Virus record (IMG/VR): IMGVR_UViG_3300022745_000070
Span: 1-41,792 of that record
Source of the DNA: a virus
DNA: 41,792 nucleotides
Reading direction: 5' to 3' (one strand)
The notes beneath the pieces were generated by a model. It saw only the letters and a list, made by a program, of their open reading frames with translations, did no database searches and was not told the origin of the DNA. Every line of letters starts with the position of its first letter. Position 1 is the stretch's first letter. Below are positions 23,078 to 30,172 of this stretch, piece after piece. The position numbers and the translations under genes were made by a program.

Positions 23078-23445
23078 GGCGCCACCTCGCCCGACGTCTC
23101 GGGCTGCTCCCCGTCGACGATCTCGACGGCGAAGATCTCGCGCCACACCATCGACGCGAGCACCGCGGCGTTCCGCACGCGCTGCGCCGCAAGCTCGGGG
23201 GGAGCATCCCGGCTCGCGCGGCTGGCGGAGTTGCTGACCGCATCCGCGATGCACCGGCGCTCCTCGGCGGCGTCGCGGGAAAGCTGGATCGTAATGGCGT
23301 CGAGCTCCGCGACGCACGGCGCAACCGTTCCGGTGCCATCCGAGGGGGCGCTCGCATGGATGGGGTCGCACCACACGGAAGCACCCGGTCCCTTGGTCCA
23401 CCCCCGATCGCGCAAGTACTGCTCCGCCGTCAACCGGACGCTCAC
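23074..23445 (-). CDS. unknown protein of the recombination operon
   Basis: A 123-residue protein beginning with TAEQYLRDRGWTKGPGASVW, which looks like a small phage protein domain with a conserved Trp/Gly pattern, then a helical Ala/Arg part. It overlaps both neighbours by four bases, so it is translated with the ATPase. No function can be assigned. Confidence 0.6.
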   Translation of the reverse strand: MSVRLTAEQYLRDRGWTKGPGASVWCDPIHASAPSDGTGTVAPCVAELDAITIQLSRDAAEERRCIADAVSNSASRASRDAPPELAAQRVRNAAVLASMVWREIFAVEIVDGEQPETSGEVAP

Positions 23446-25019
23446 GGCGCCACCTCACCGTGGAGACGGTCGGCGAGCACGCGGCCGTCGTCGATGATCA
23501 CGCCCACGCCCTCGCGGTCGCCGACCACCTCGATCCAGGGCTGCAGTCCGTGCGACTCGGCGGCCGCGATCACCGCGCGCAGGCTCTCATCGTCGAGGAA
23601 GGCGCCCTCGCGCACGAGCACCACCCGCAGCGTCGGGTTGAGGGCCGCGCCGATCGCCACGCCGACGCGCACCTGCTCCGCCTGCGACGCCTGCGCGAAG
23701 GGCACCCCGCGGTAGAGCACCGCGTCCCCGTCGAGCGCGAGGCCCTCGATCGGCATCCGGGCCGCGGCGATGGCGGCGAGCCGCTGCTCGTCGAGCGCCT
23801 TGATCTCGGCGTCGAGCTGGTCGGCGCGCCCCTCCGCCGCCTGCAGCTCCGCCACGCGCTCGCGCTGCAGCCGCACCGCCGCGTTGTAGACGTCGAGCTT
23901 GCGGCGCCCCTCCTCGTGGGCCGCGGTGGCGGCGTCGGCCTCGCGCAGCGCCCGCTCCGCGTCGGCGATCTCCTCGTCGGTGGGGTCGACCAGGTGGGCG
24001 ATCTCCTGCAGCGACGCCGCGCGCTTCGCCTCGAGCGTGCGGATCTCCTTGTCGAGCGCGAGCTCGCCCTGGCGCAGCTCCTCGAGGTGGCCCACGGCGC
24101 GCGCGAGCTCCACGGAGGCCGTCTCGCTGGCGCCCTTGGCGGCGAGCTCCGCCGACCGGATCGCGTCGGCGAGCTTGCCGAAGTGGGCGGCCGCGGTGAT
24201 CCGCCAGCGCTCGGCGTCGGCGGCGATGGTGGCGAAGCACGCGGGGAGCCGATCGAGCGCCTCGTGGTCCCGGGCGAGGCTGGCGCGCTCCTCGTGCATC
24301 CCGGCCCGGCGGGCGATCACCTCGTCGAGCGCGTCGGCGATCTCCTGCGCCGAGGCGCGGGCGGCCTTGTTGGCGGCGATGGTGGCGCGGTGGCCGTCGC
24401 GGCGGGCGAGCAGCTCCCCGAGCACGGGGCGCGGCGGGGCGGCCGGCGGCGGCGCGCCGACCACCACCTGCTCGCGGGCGAGCCGGGCGCGCTTCACCTC
24501 GGCGTTCGCCGCGGTGCGCTCGGCGTAGATCTTGGCGCGGCGCTCGTCGATCTCGCGCGTGTCGAGGCCCGAGAGGCGGCGCAGCGTCTCGGCTTGCGCG
24601 CGCGCATCCTGTCGCGCGAAGGCGAGCGGATCGAACGCGAGATCGCCGAGCACCCGATCGAGCCACGCCTGCGGCGACTTGATCGGCGAGCCCGGCGGGG
24701 CCTCGACGGTGAGCGCGTCGGAGGTCGGCGACCAGCGGCGGGTGACGATCGCGGCGCCGAGGTCGACGCGCACCTCGCCGCGGACGGCGCCCGACCGGAG
24801 GGGAACCTCCGTCCCGGCGCCGCGGCGCTTACCCCCGAGCGCATCGGCGATCGCGTCGAGCGTGGAGGACTTGCCGCTCGCGTTGCGGCCGCCGAGCACG
24901 ACGGCCCGGCCGTCGGGCTGCAGGTCGAGCGCGACCAGGCGCTTGTAGTTGCTCACGCGCAGGCCGATCACGCGCAGCGGCTCGGGCGGGGTGGTGGTGG
25001 GCTTGTCGGGGTTGCTCAT
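23442..25019 (-). CDS. SbcC/RecF-like AAA ATPase with central coiled coil
   Basis: A 525-residue ATPase. Walker A is GGRNASGKSST at about 43-53 after a typical IGLRVSNYKRL strand pair. A long charged coiled coil covers about 150-420. The C-terminal half has an ABC-like segment SQAEQVRVGVAIGAALNP followed by LRVVLVREGAFLDDESL in place of a classic Walker B DE. This variation is common in phage RecF/SbcC relatives. It probably works with the YqaJ-type nuclease and annealing protein upstream in DNA end processing. ATG 25019 follows a CAC leader and GAGGAG. Longer starts run into that leader. Confidence 0.8.
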   Translation of the reverse strand: MSNPDKPTTTPPEPLRVIGLRVSNYKRLVALDLQPDGRAVVLGGRNASGKSSTLDAIADALGGKRRGAGTEVPLRSGAVRGEVRVDLGAAIVTRRWSPTSDALTVEAPPGSPIKSPQAWLDRVLGDLAFDPLAFARQDARAQAETLRRLSGLDTREIDERRAKIYAERTAANAEVKRARLAREQVVVGAPPPAAPPRPVLGELLARRDGHRATIAANKAARASAQEIADALDEVIARRAGMHEERASLARDHEALDRLPACFATIAADAERWRITAAAHFGKLADAIRSAELAAKGASETASVELARAVGHLEELRQGELALDKEIRTLEAKRAASLQEIAHLVDPTDEEIADAERALREADAATAAHEEGRRKLDVYNAAVRLQRERVAELQAAEGRADQLDAEIKALDEQRLAAIAAARMPIEGLALDGDAVLYRGVPFAQASQAEQVRVGVAIGAALNPTLRVVLVREGAFLDDESLRAVIAAAESHGLQPWIEVVGDREGVGVIIDDGRVLADRLHGEVAP

Positions 25020-25020
25020 G

Positions 25021-25057
25021 GTGGGCGGGCTCCTCGTGGTGGTGGTGGTGGTGGTGC
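25021..25057 (-). promoter_or_regulatory. CAC-rich leader before the ATPase gene
   Basis: Read on the minus strand, a run of about seven CAC triplets is followed by GAGGAGCCCGCCC and the ATG at 25019. It is the longest uninterrupted CAC run of the recurring leader. Confidence 0.5.
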
Positions 25058-25080
25058 GGAGCGGGGCGGGGACGGGGCGG

Positions 25081-25299
25081 CTACTTGCCGCCGAGCTGGC
25101 GGTGCATCGCGGCGGCCGGGCTCCACCCCGAGCGGCGCAGGTCGGCGACGGCGATCCGCGCGACGACGGACACATCGAGGCCGACGCGCGCAGACAGATC
25201 GACGAGCCACGCGCGATCATCGTGAGGGAGGCGCACGAGCAGCGTCTCGAGCTTCGCGGGCGAGGTCGGCGGGGCCTTGGGCTTGGGCTTGCGGGGCAT
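25081..25299 (-). CDS. small ribbon-helix-helix-like protein
   Basis: A 72-residue protein with a basic, Pro/Lys-rich start and a LETLLVRLPHDDRAWLVDLS stretch followed by a helix with SVVARIAVADLRR. This has the layout of MetJ/Arc ribbon-helix-helix DNA-binding proteins, though short. It starts after AGGAGG. It could regulate the minus-strand operon. Confidence in the fold is moderate. Confidence 0.6.
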   Translation of the reverse strand: MPRKPKPKAPPTSPAKLETLLVRLPHDDRAWLVDLSARVGLDVSVVARIAVADLRRSGWSPAAAMHRQLGGK

Positions 25300-25340
25300 G
25301 GGCTAGATCCTCCTTGGTGACGTGGTGGCGGGTGTGCGAG

Positions 25341-25613
25341 CTACTGCAGGCCGGCGCGGTCGACCGGGGAGCGCCACCCGAGCGCCTCGTCGACGGTGCG
25401 ATCGGGGCGATCGTCGGGGGACCACGCGCGCCCGTTGTAGGAGATCCGGCCGACGTGGGCGCCGTCGGCGTCGACCACGGCGCCGCCGCGCCACCTCGAG
25501 GAGCCGATCCCTTCCTCGACGATGTAGGCGCGGCAGATGGTCGACGCCTCGACCAGCGACGAGCAGGGCACCGACACGCGAGGCCCGAGGTAGACGCGAG
25601 CAGGGGCCTTCAC
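25341..25613 (-). CDS. unknown small protein
   Basis: A 90-residue protein with GTG start overlapping the stop of the gene upstream. It is strand-rich (ARVYLGPRVSVPC, GGAVVDADGAHVGRISYNG) and has a Trp-containing end. No known family is recognised. It sits in a block of four short genes that overlap by one to four bases. Confidence 0.55.
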   Translation of the reverse strand: MKAPARVYLGPRVSVPCSSLVEASTICRAYIVEEGIGSSRWRGGAVVDADGAHVGRISYNGRAWSPDDRPDRTVDEALGWRSPVDRAGLQ

Positions 25614-25879
25614 GGAATCAACTCCTCGGCGATCGCCTGCGCGGCCGACTGCAGCGCCTCGTGCGCGGTGTGCCCACGCTCGCGCAGATCGGCGGCAAGC
25701 ACGAGGCCGGCGGCGGCATTCAGGGTGCCCACCGGCGAGCGCTGCTCGAGGCGGCACCGCACCCGGATCGCCTCGCCGATCGCCTCGCTCATTTCGCGCA
25801 GGCGGGCCCGGGCGATCCGCACCGCGGCCGGATCGGCGTCGCGCAGCCGCGGCTCCGACGCGCTCCCGGCGGCGATCAC
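25610..25879 (-). CDS. unknown small helical protein
   Basis: An 89-residue protein from GTG 25879, overlapping the previous stop. It is almost all helical, with IARARLREMSEAIGEAIRVR and an Ala-rich end. No function can be assigned. The GTG start is chosen for the four-base overlap because longer forms run into the upstream gene. Confidence 0.55.
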   Translation of the reverse strand: MIAAGSASEPRLRDADPAAVRIARARLREMSEAIGEAIRVRCRLEQRSPVGTLNAAAGLVLAADLRERGHTAHEALQSAAQAIAEELIP

Positions 25880-26100
25880 TGACGCACCATCCGCGCACCG
25901 TCGAAGTAGGCGTGCCCGAAGTAGACGCAGGCGCGGCGCACGATCTCGGCGGCGCGGACGTCGGCCGGGGTCGGGCAGGCCGCGGCGTCGACGCGGATCG
26001 TCGGGGTGTACCCGCGACGGATCGACGAAGAGAGATCCTCCCACGAGGCGAACACCGAGATCCTGCGCACGGCGGCGTCGAGCTTGCTCCCGGCGGCCAC
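25876..26100 (-). CDS. unknown small protein
   Basis: A 74-residue protein from GTG 26100, whose first base is shared with the stop of the 25-codon gene upstream. It contains a central VFASWEDLSSSIRRGYTPTI stretch and a final VYFGHAYFDGARM. No family is recognised. It is part of the small-gene block of the minus-strand operon. Confidence 0.55.
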   Translation of the reverse strand: MAAGSKLDAAVRRISVFASWEDLSSSIRRGYTPTIRVDAAACPTPADVRAAEIVRRACVYFGHAYFDGARMVRQ

Positions 26101-26177
26101 TAGCGCACCTCGGCGGCGTGAGAGGCGGCCTCGGCGGAAAGGGCTTGGATCTGCTCGTCGGTGGGGCGCTTGATCAT
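26100..26177 (-). CDS. 25-residue leader-like peptide
   Basis: An ATG at 26177 follows a CAC and GAGGAGCCCGCCACC leader at ideal spacing. It encodes 25 residues (opening MIKRPTDEQIQAL) and ends where the next gene starts (TAG/GTG overlap). Such a good ribosome site on a tiny frame suggests it is translated, either as a leader coupling the small-gene block or as a microprotein. Function unknown. Confidence 0.5.
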   Translation of the reverse strand: MIKRPTDEQIQALSAEAASHAAEVR

Positions 26178-26217
26178 GGTGGCGGGCTCCTCGTGGTGCG
26201 GGGAAGGGGAAGGCGGG

Positions 26218-26589
26218 CTAGCCGATCACGTTGCCGCAGCCGGCGCAGACGGTGCCGACGGGAACCCGCGTAGACTCGACCGCAAAGCCGATGCGCTCGG
26301 CGCGCTCGCCGCACGGCGTACACCGCACGTCGCCGTGGTTGACGCGGCGGATCGCGCTCACGCTCACCGACGCCGCGACGGACTCGCCCGAGACGCGCTC
26401 AAAGATCACCCCCGGCAGGTGGCCCTTGCACGTGCGCTCGAGCGGCTGCGAGCAGCGGGGGCAACGCGCATCGCGCAGGAGGGGCTTCCCCTCCCACTGA
26501 TAGTAGGCACGGCAGGGGGTGCACTTGCCGTGCGTGTAGGCGATGGGGCGGGCGGGGTAGCGGCTGGCGGTGCGGTTCGTGGCGGGCAT
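26218..26589 (-). CDS. zinc-ribbon protein with four Cys pairs
   Basis: A 123-residue protein with four C-x2-C pairs (KCTPC, RCPRC, RCTPC, VCAGC) plus one further cysteine, arranged like two zinc ribbons or a small rubredoxin-like fold. A basic start (NRTASRYPARPIAYTHGKC) could bind nucleic acid. No ribosome site precedes ATG 26589, but a promoter-like pair places the transcript start on the ATG, so it may be leaderless. A DNA or RNA partner is inferred only. Confidence 0.68.
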   Translation of the reverse strand: MPATNRTASRYPARPIAYTHGKCTPCRAYYQWEGKPLLRDARCPRCSQPLERTCKGHLPGVIFERVSGESVAASVSVSAIRRVNHGDVRCTPCGERAERIGFAVESTRVPVGTVCAGCGNVIG

Positions 26590-26595
26590 GAAAAG

Positions 26596-26635
26596 AATCT
26601 AAGCGATACGCTCCGCGCGCGCAAGAATAAATCGC
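26596..26635 (-). promoter_or_regulatory. candidate sigma-70-type promoter for the zinc-ribbon gene
   Basis: On the minus strand, TTGCGC (26624-26619) and TAGATT (26601-26596) are 17 bases apart. The expected start of transcription falls on the ATG at 26589. The element GCGATTTATTCTTG (26635-26622) overlaps the -35 and resembles the one before the regulator gene at 29472. The region is AT-rich against its surroundings. Confidence 0.5.
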
Positions 26636-26720
26636 AACTATTTTTTCTTCCCCGTCGGTGGCGCCCATGCGCGGCGGTCGATCTCGCCGCCTGCGCATGG
26701 GCGCGCACCTGCCCCGCCGC

Positions 26721-27947
26721 CTACCCCTCGGCGCCGGGCTCGCGGGGCTCGGCGGCCGGGAGCACCTCGCCCGTCGCGGGATCGTGCGGGGGGGCGATCT
26801 GGCACCGCGCATCGTCGGCGGGGTGGGCCCACGCATCGCCGTTCCACGCCACCCCGTCGTCGGTCCCCTTGCAGCGCGCGCAGGGCTGCGGCCCCGCGGC
26901 GGAGGCGCTCGCGGCCGGCTGCGCCTCCTTCGCCGCGCTGGCGGGCTTCCCGCTGCTCGTGGCGGCGGCGGCGCTCGCGGCCGGCTTGGCGGCGTCGGGC
27001 TTGGCGCCGCGGGCCCGCTTGCGCTCCTCGGCGATCTTCGCCTTGAGCTTGTCGGCCTCGGCGTCGCCGCCCGCGGCCGCCTGCGCCACGTCGCGCCACG
27101 TCGCCGCGCCCTCGCGGATCGCCGCGAAGATCCCGCGCAGCTCCTCGATCTGCGACGGCGACGCCGCCCCGAGGTCGCACCCGAGGTAGGCGCGGAGCTG
27201 GTCGGGGAGCACGCCGAGGCCGGCGAAGGCGTCGGCCAGGCGCTTGATCGCCGCGGCGGGATCGGCGGCGTCGGCCCGCGCCGCCGTCGCCTTGGCGGCA
27301 TCCTGGGCTTCCTCGAGAATGTCGCCGGGCAGGTGGGCGAGGATCAGGTTCCTCCGCACCTTCGCGACGGCGGCGCCCTGTCGCACCGGCATTTCGCTCT
27401 CGGGCACGGCGACGATGTAGACGGGCTCGCCCTGCGAGTTGATCCGGCGCCCGATCGCCGTCTCGCCGGGCTTGATCTGGCGGCGCTCCATGACCTTCTC
27501 GACGGTGACGTCGGCGCTCTCGCTGTGGTTGCTCTCGAGGTCCGTGACGGTGACGCGGATCAACCGCTTCGCCGTGTCGTCGTAGATCACGGCCGCGGAC
27601 ACCTCGAGGTTGCCCATGACCCGCGCGGCCGCCTCGGCGAAGCGGATCGTCGGGCCCTGGATCGACTTGCCGCCGCGGGGCAGGGAGTAGCGCGCAACGG
27701 CGGCGAACCCCGGCCGGGCGCACTCGGCGAGCAGCCGGGCGCGCACGGTGAGCATGTCGCGGGGCCTATTGATCGCCACGAGGGCACGGGCCTTGACGCG
27801 CGCCTCCTCGGCGGCGGCGAGCTGCGCGGTAGCCGTCTCGACGATCGGCAGGGCCTCGAGGTCGCCGGCCTCGCTGCGCGTGGTGATCTGCCCGCCTCGC
27901 GGTGCGGGCACGAGGGCGCCGCCCCCGTTGTTTCGCTGGTCGCTCAT
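26721..27947 (-). CDS. RecT-like single-strand annealing protein (candidate)
   Basis: A 408-residue protein. Its core at about 60-215 runs RPRDMLTVRARLLAECARPG, YSLPRGGKSIQGPTIRFAEA, a beta region with VTDLESNHSESADV, and MPVRQGAAVAKVRRNLILAHLP. This layout is typical of phage proteins encoded beside YqaJ nucleases and taken to be RecT/Red-beta-like annealing proteins. The C-terminal third is Ala-rich with a C-x2-C patch (PCARC) near 370. It follows the nuclease gene with a CAC leader and an AGGAG site. The family call is by pattern and neighbourhood. Confidence 0.68.
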   Translation of the reverse strand: MSDQRNNGGGALVPAPRGGQITTRSEAGDLEALPIVETATAQLAAAEEARVKARALVAINRPRDMLTVRARLLAECARPGFAAVARYSLPRGGKSIQGPTIRFAEAAARVMGNLEVSAAVIYDDTAKRLIRVTVTDLESNHSESADVTVEKVMERRQIKPGETAIGRRINSQGEPVYIVAVPESEMPVRQGAAVAKVRRNLILAHLPGDILEEAQDAAKATAARADAADPAAAIKRLADAFAGLGVLPDQLRAYLGCDLGAASPSQIEELRGIFAAIREGAATWRDVAQAAAGGDAEADKLKAKIAEERKRARGAKPDAAKPAASAAAATSSGKPASAAKEAQPAASASAAGPQPCARCKGTDDGVAWNGDAWAHPADDARCQIAPPHDPATGEVLPAAEPREPGAEG

Positions 27948-27979
27948 GTCGCTCTCTCCTGTCGGTGGTGGTGGTGCGC

Positions 27980-29056
27980 CTACTTCACGGCGACGTGCAG
28001 GCGGCGCGAACCATGCCCGGCGGTGTGCTGCTCTACCAGCGACGCGAGCGCCGCCGGACCGAGCCCGAGTTGCTCGGCGAGGTGCTCGGCGATCCCCTTC
28101 CACGAGGGGCTCGCCTTCGCCGCCTTCCACGTCACGCGGCCGCCGTGCGGAAGCTCGTAACCGTCGAGCGCCCCGATCGCGGCCTTGAGCTGCGCGGCGA
28201 CTCGCTCCTTCACCTCTTCCGCGTTGCTCGCGGCCTCCCGCGCCTCGGCGTAGCGGTGCGCGAGCTCGACCACCTCGTCGGGGGCGCGCTCCATGCGCCC
28301 GAGGTTGCGGGGGTAGAGCGCGCGGAGCGTGTCATCGTCGGGAGAATCGAAGATCTCGGGCACCACCCGGGGCAGCACGTAGGAGTGCCAGAACAGGCGC
28401 ACGAGCTCGCGCGCGCCTTCGATGATCTCCTCGTCGCGCCCGACCGGCAGATCCTCGCGGTCCGTCCCGCCGAGCCCGGCGATCACCACGGCGCGCGACG
28501 CCCCGGCGACGAACATTTCCCATTGCACTTGCACGAGCACGTACTGCGGCACCACCCAATCGCCGCGCCCGCCCGGGCCTTGCCAGTGGTGCAGCATGCG
28601 CGCGCCGACGAGCTTGACCTGCAGCAGCTCGCCCGACGAGGCCACGCCGTCGGGGGTGGCGCCGCACCACGGCTCGGCGGCGTGCCGCAGGGTCGGCGAC
28701 GGCCGCACCTCGACGCCGTGGCGGCGCGCGTAGTCGGCGAGCAGCACGGGCTCCATAAGATGCCCGAGCGTGGCCGTCTCGCGGTTCTCGAGGTGGGCCT
28801 TCCGCTTGCTGACCCCGAGCACCTTAGACGCCCACACGTCGAGCGCGGAATCCCACGGGTTGCACCCGAGCACCGCGGGCACCTCGGAAGCGCCTACGAA
28901 CGTGCGCCGCATGGCTTGCCAGGCGGCCGGCGCCTCCTGCCCCGGCATCCCATGCGCCGCGACGTGCTCGAGGTAGGCGGCCCATCCCATCCCGGCCGCG
29001 CCGCAGATCGCGCAGCCGAGGGCCTCGGGCAGATCGATCGCGCCGGCGCCGCTCAC
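27980..29056 (-). CDS. YqaJ-type exonuclease with N-terminal C2H2 zinc finger
   Basis: A 358-residue nuclease. Residues 15-35 form a C-x2-C-x12-H-x3-H finger (CAIC to HVAAH). The YqaJ/lambda-exonuclease domain follows: VGASEVPAVLGCNPWDSALD, ETATLGHLMEPVLL with E102, then ATPDGVASSGELLQVKLV with D136 and K148. The usual E-x-K is Q146-V-K148 here. The Q-motif PQYVLVQVQWEMF at about 170-182 is present. It would resect 5' ends for the annealing protein. GTG 29056 overlaps the stop of the previous gene. Confidence 0.82.
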   Translation of the reverse strand: MSGAGAIDLPEALGCAICGAAGMGWAAYLEHVAAHGMPGQEAPAAWQAMRRTFVGASEVPAVLGCNPWDSALDVWASKVLGVSKRKAHLENRETATLGHLMEPVLLADYARRHGVEVRPSPTLRHAAEPWCGATPDGVASSGELLQVKLVGARMLHHWQGPGGRGDWVVPQYVLVQVQWEMFVAGASRAVVIAGLGGTDREDLPVGRDEEIIEGARELVRLFWHSYVLPRVVPEIFDSPDDDTLRALYPRNLGRMERAPDEVVELAHRYAEAREAASNAEEVKERVAAQLKAAIGALDGYELPHGGRVTWKAAKASPSWKGIAEHLAEQLGLGPAALASLVEQHTAGHGSRRLHVAVK

Positions 29057-29343
29057 CGGCCACCCCGCCGCGAGTAGGGCCGGCGGTGCGTCGTGTCCCG
29101 ATCGGCGCCCTCGCGCTCGAGCAGCGCCACGCGGCGCGCGACGTCGACCGCGTGCTCGATCGCCTTCCACACGGGCCGATCGTGCCCGTCGAGGCGCGCG
29201 ACAAAATCCGTGGAGCGGTCGAGGTGGTCGGGCGCTTGGGCGAGGAGCAGCACGCCCGGCGCGGTCAACTCGAGGCGCGGGATCGGCCTCTTGACGCTGG
29301 CGGCGGGCTCGGGGGCGGGAGTGGTGCGAGGCTTGGCGGGCAT
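29053..29343 (-). CDS. unknown small protein, first gene of the minus-strand operon
   Basis: A 96-residue protein with a Pro/Ala-rich basic start and a helical end (PVWKAIEHAVDVARRVALLE). It is preceded by CCACCACGAGGAGCCCACCG and the ATG at 29343. It overlaps the nuclease start. No family is recognised. Confidence 0.6.
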   Translation of the reverse strand: MPAKPRTTPAPEPAASVKRPIPRLELTAPGVLLLAQAPDHLDRSTDFVARLDGHDRPVWKAIEHAVDVARRVALLEREGADRDTTHRRPYSRRGGR

Positions 29344-29394
29344 GCGGTGGGCTCCTCGTGGTGGTTGCGCCGCATCGGGGCGCGGCGTGCTTCA

Positions 29395-29424
29395 CCACTA
29401 CGCGATCGATCCAGAGAAAATCAA
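29395..29424 (-). promoter_or_regulatory. candidate promoter for the recombination operon
   Basis: TTGATT (29424-29419) and TAGTGG (29400-29395) on the minus strand, 18 bases apart, lie upstream of the 96-residue gene. The -35 faces away from the plus-strand -35 at 29436, with 11 bases between them, as in a genetic switch. The match to the -10 consensus is modest. Confidence 0.4.
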
Positions 29425-29465
29425 GCGAATAATACTTGACGGATCTGCTCCTGCTCGTGTAGCAC
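29425..29465 (+). promoter_or_regulatory. candidate promoter for the regulator and early operon
   Basis: TTGACG (29436-29441) and TAGCAC (29460-29465), 18 bases apart. The expected start lands on the ATG at 29472, leaving six bases from -10 to ATG, the same as at 26596. The element GCGAATAATACTTG (29425-29438) matches the one at 26622-26635 in 11 of 14 bases. No good ribosome site precedes the ATG, so the mRNA may be leaderless, as for lambda cI from PRM. Confidence 0.5.
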
Positions 29466-29471
29466 GGGGGC

Positions 29472-29747
29472 ATGACACGCAACGCAAAGCCGACGGCCGC
29501 GGGGCGCCTCACGCGCGCAACCTCCGCCCTCGCTGCGCTCCTGCGCGAGCGCGAGATCTCCTACCTCACGGCAGCCGCCGAGATCGCCAAGGTCGCCGCG
29601 AAGCGCAAGATCCGCGGGGGCACCATCGGCCACGCGCAACTCGGCAACATCGCGCGCGGCGACTCTACGCCCTCGCCGCAGGTGGCGCGGGCGATCGAGG
29701 CGTGGAGCGGCGGCCGGATCAAGGCGGCGGAGCTGCTCGGGCTGTGA
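29472..29747 (+). CDS. small DNA-binding regulator, XRE/Cro-like
   Basis: A 91-residue protein. The helical middle (LAALLREREISYLTAAAEIAK) and a C-terminal LGNIARGDSTPSPQVARAI, then AWSGGRIKAAELL, follow the pattern of XRE-type helix-turn-helix regulators, in which a recognition helix is followed by GxxxPSxxxAxxI. It is the first gene of the plus-strand early operon beside divergent promoters, so it probably controls the early switch. The HTH is atypical because an insertion seems to lie between helix 2 and the recognition helix. Confidence 0.65.
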   Translation: MTRNAKPTAAGRLTRATSALAALLREREISYLTAAAEIAKVAAKRKIRGGTIGHAQLGNIARGDSTPSPQVARAIEAWSGGRIKAAELLGL

Positions 29748-30172
29748 GCGGACCGATCGAGGCCACCGTGCGCCGACTCCTCGAGCATGGGCTCGGCGCC
29801 ACGCGCGCCGAGGTGAGCCTGCACGGCGGGCCCATCGCGCGCGCCATCCTCGACCGGCTCGTGCGCGACGGCGAGGCGCTCGAGCGCTCCGAGGGCCGCT
29901 ACACGCTCACGCGCTACAACCCCGACCCCGAGCGGCTCGCGCGGGAGATCGCCGAGCGACGGGCGAAGCGCGAGCGTGCCGAGCAGGAGCGGATCGAGCG
30001 CGAGCGCCTCGCCCGCGAGCGCGCCGAGCAGGAGGCGCGGCGCGCCCAAGAAAAGGCGCTGGCGGCCGACGAGCTCCGCGCCGCGCAGGTCAACCTCGGC
30101 GCCTATCGCATCGACGAGCGGCCCCTCGTGCTCGCCGAGCGGCTCGCCGCGATGCAGGAGGGCAGATCTTGA
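29744..30172 (+). CDS. winged-helix protein with basic coiled coil, unknown
   Basis: A 142-residue protein from GTG 29744, overlapping the regulator stop as GTGA. The first 60 residues look like a winged helix (IEATVRRLLEHGLGATRAEV, then ILDRLVRDGEALERSEGRYT). Residues 65-110 form a highly charged Arg/Glu coiled coil. A DNA-binding or helicase-partner role is possible since the helicase follows with a TTG start four bases inside its end. Confidence 0.6.
   Translation: MSGPIEATVRRLLEHGLGATRAEVSLHGGPIARAILDRLVRDGEALERSEGRYTLTRYNPDPERLAREIAERRAKRERAEQERIERERLARERAEQEARRAQEKALAADELRAAQVNLGAYRIDERPLVLAERLAAMQEGRS

Noticed and set aside
23460-26273. 937-codon plus-strand frame opposite the recombination operon
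   Set aside because: It mirrors the codon bias of the minus-strand ATPase and small genes; its protein has no recognisable domain.
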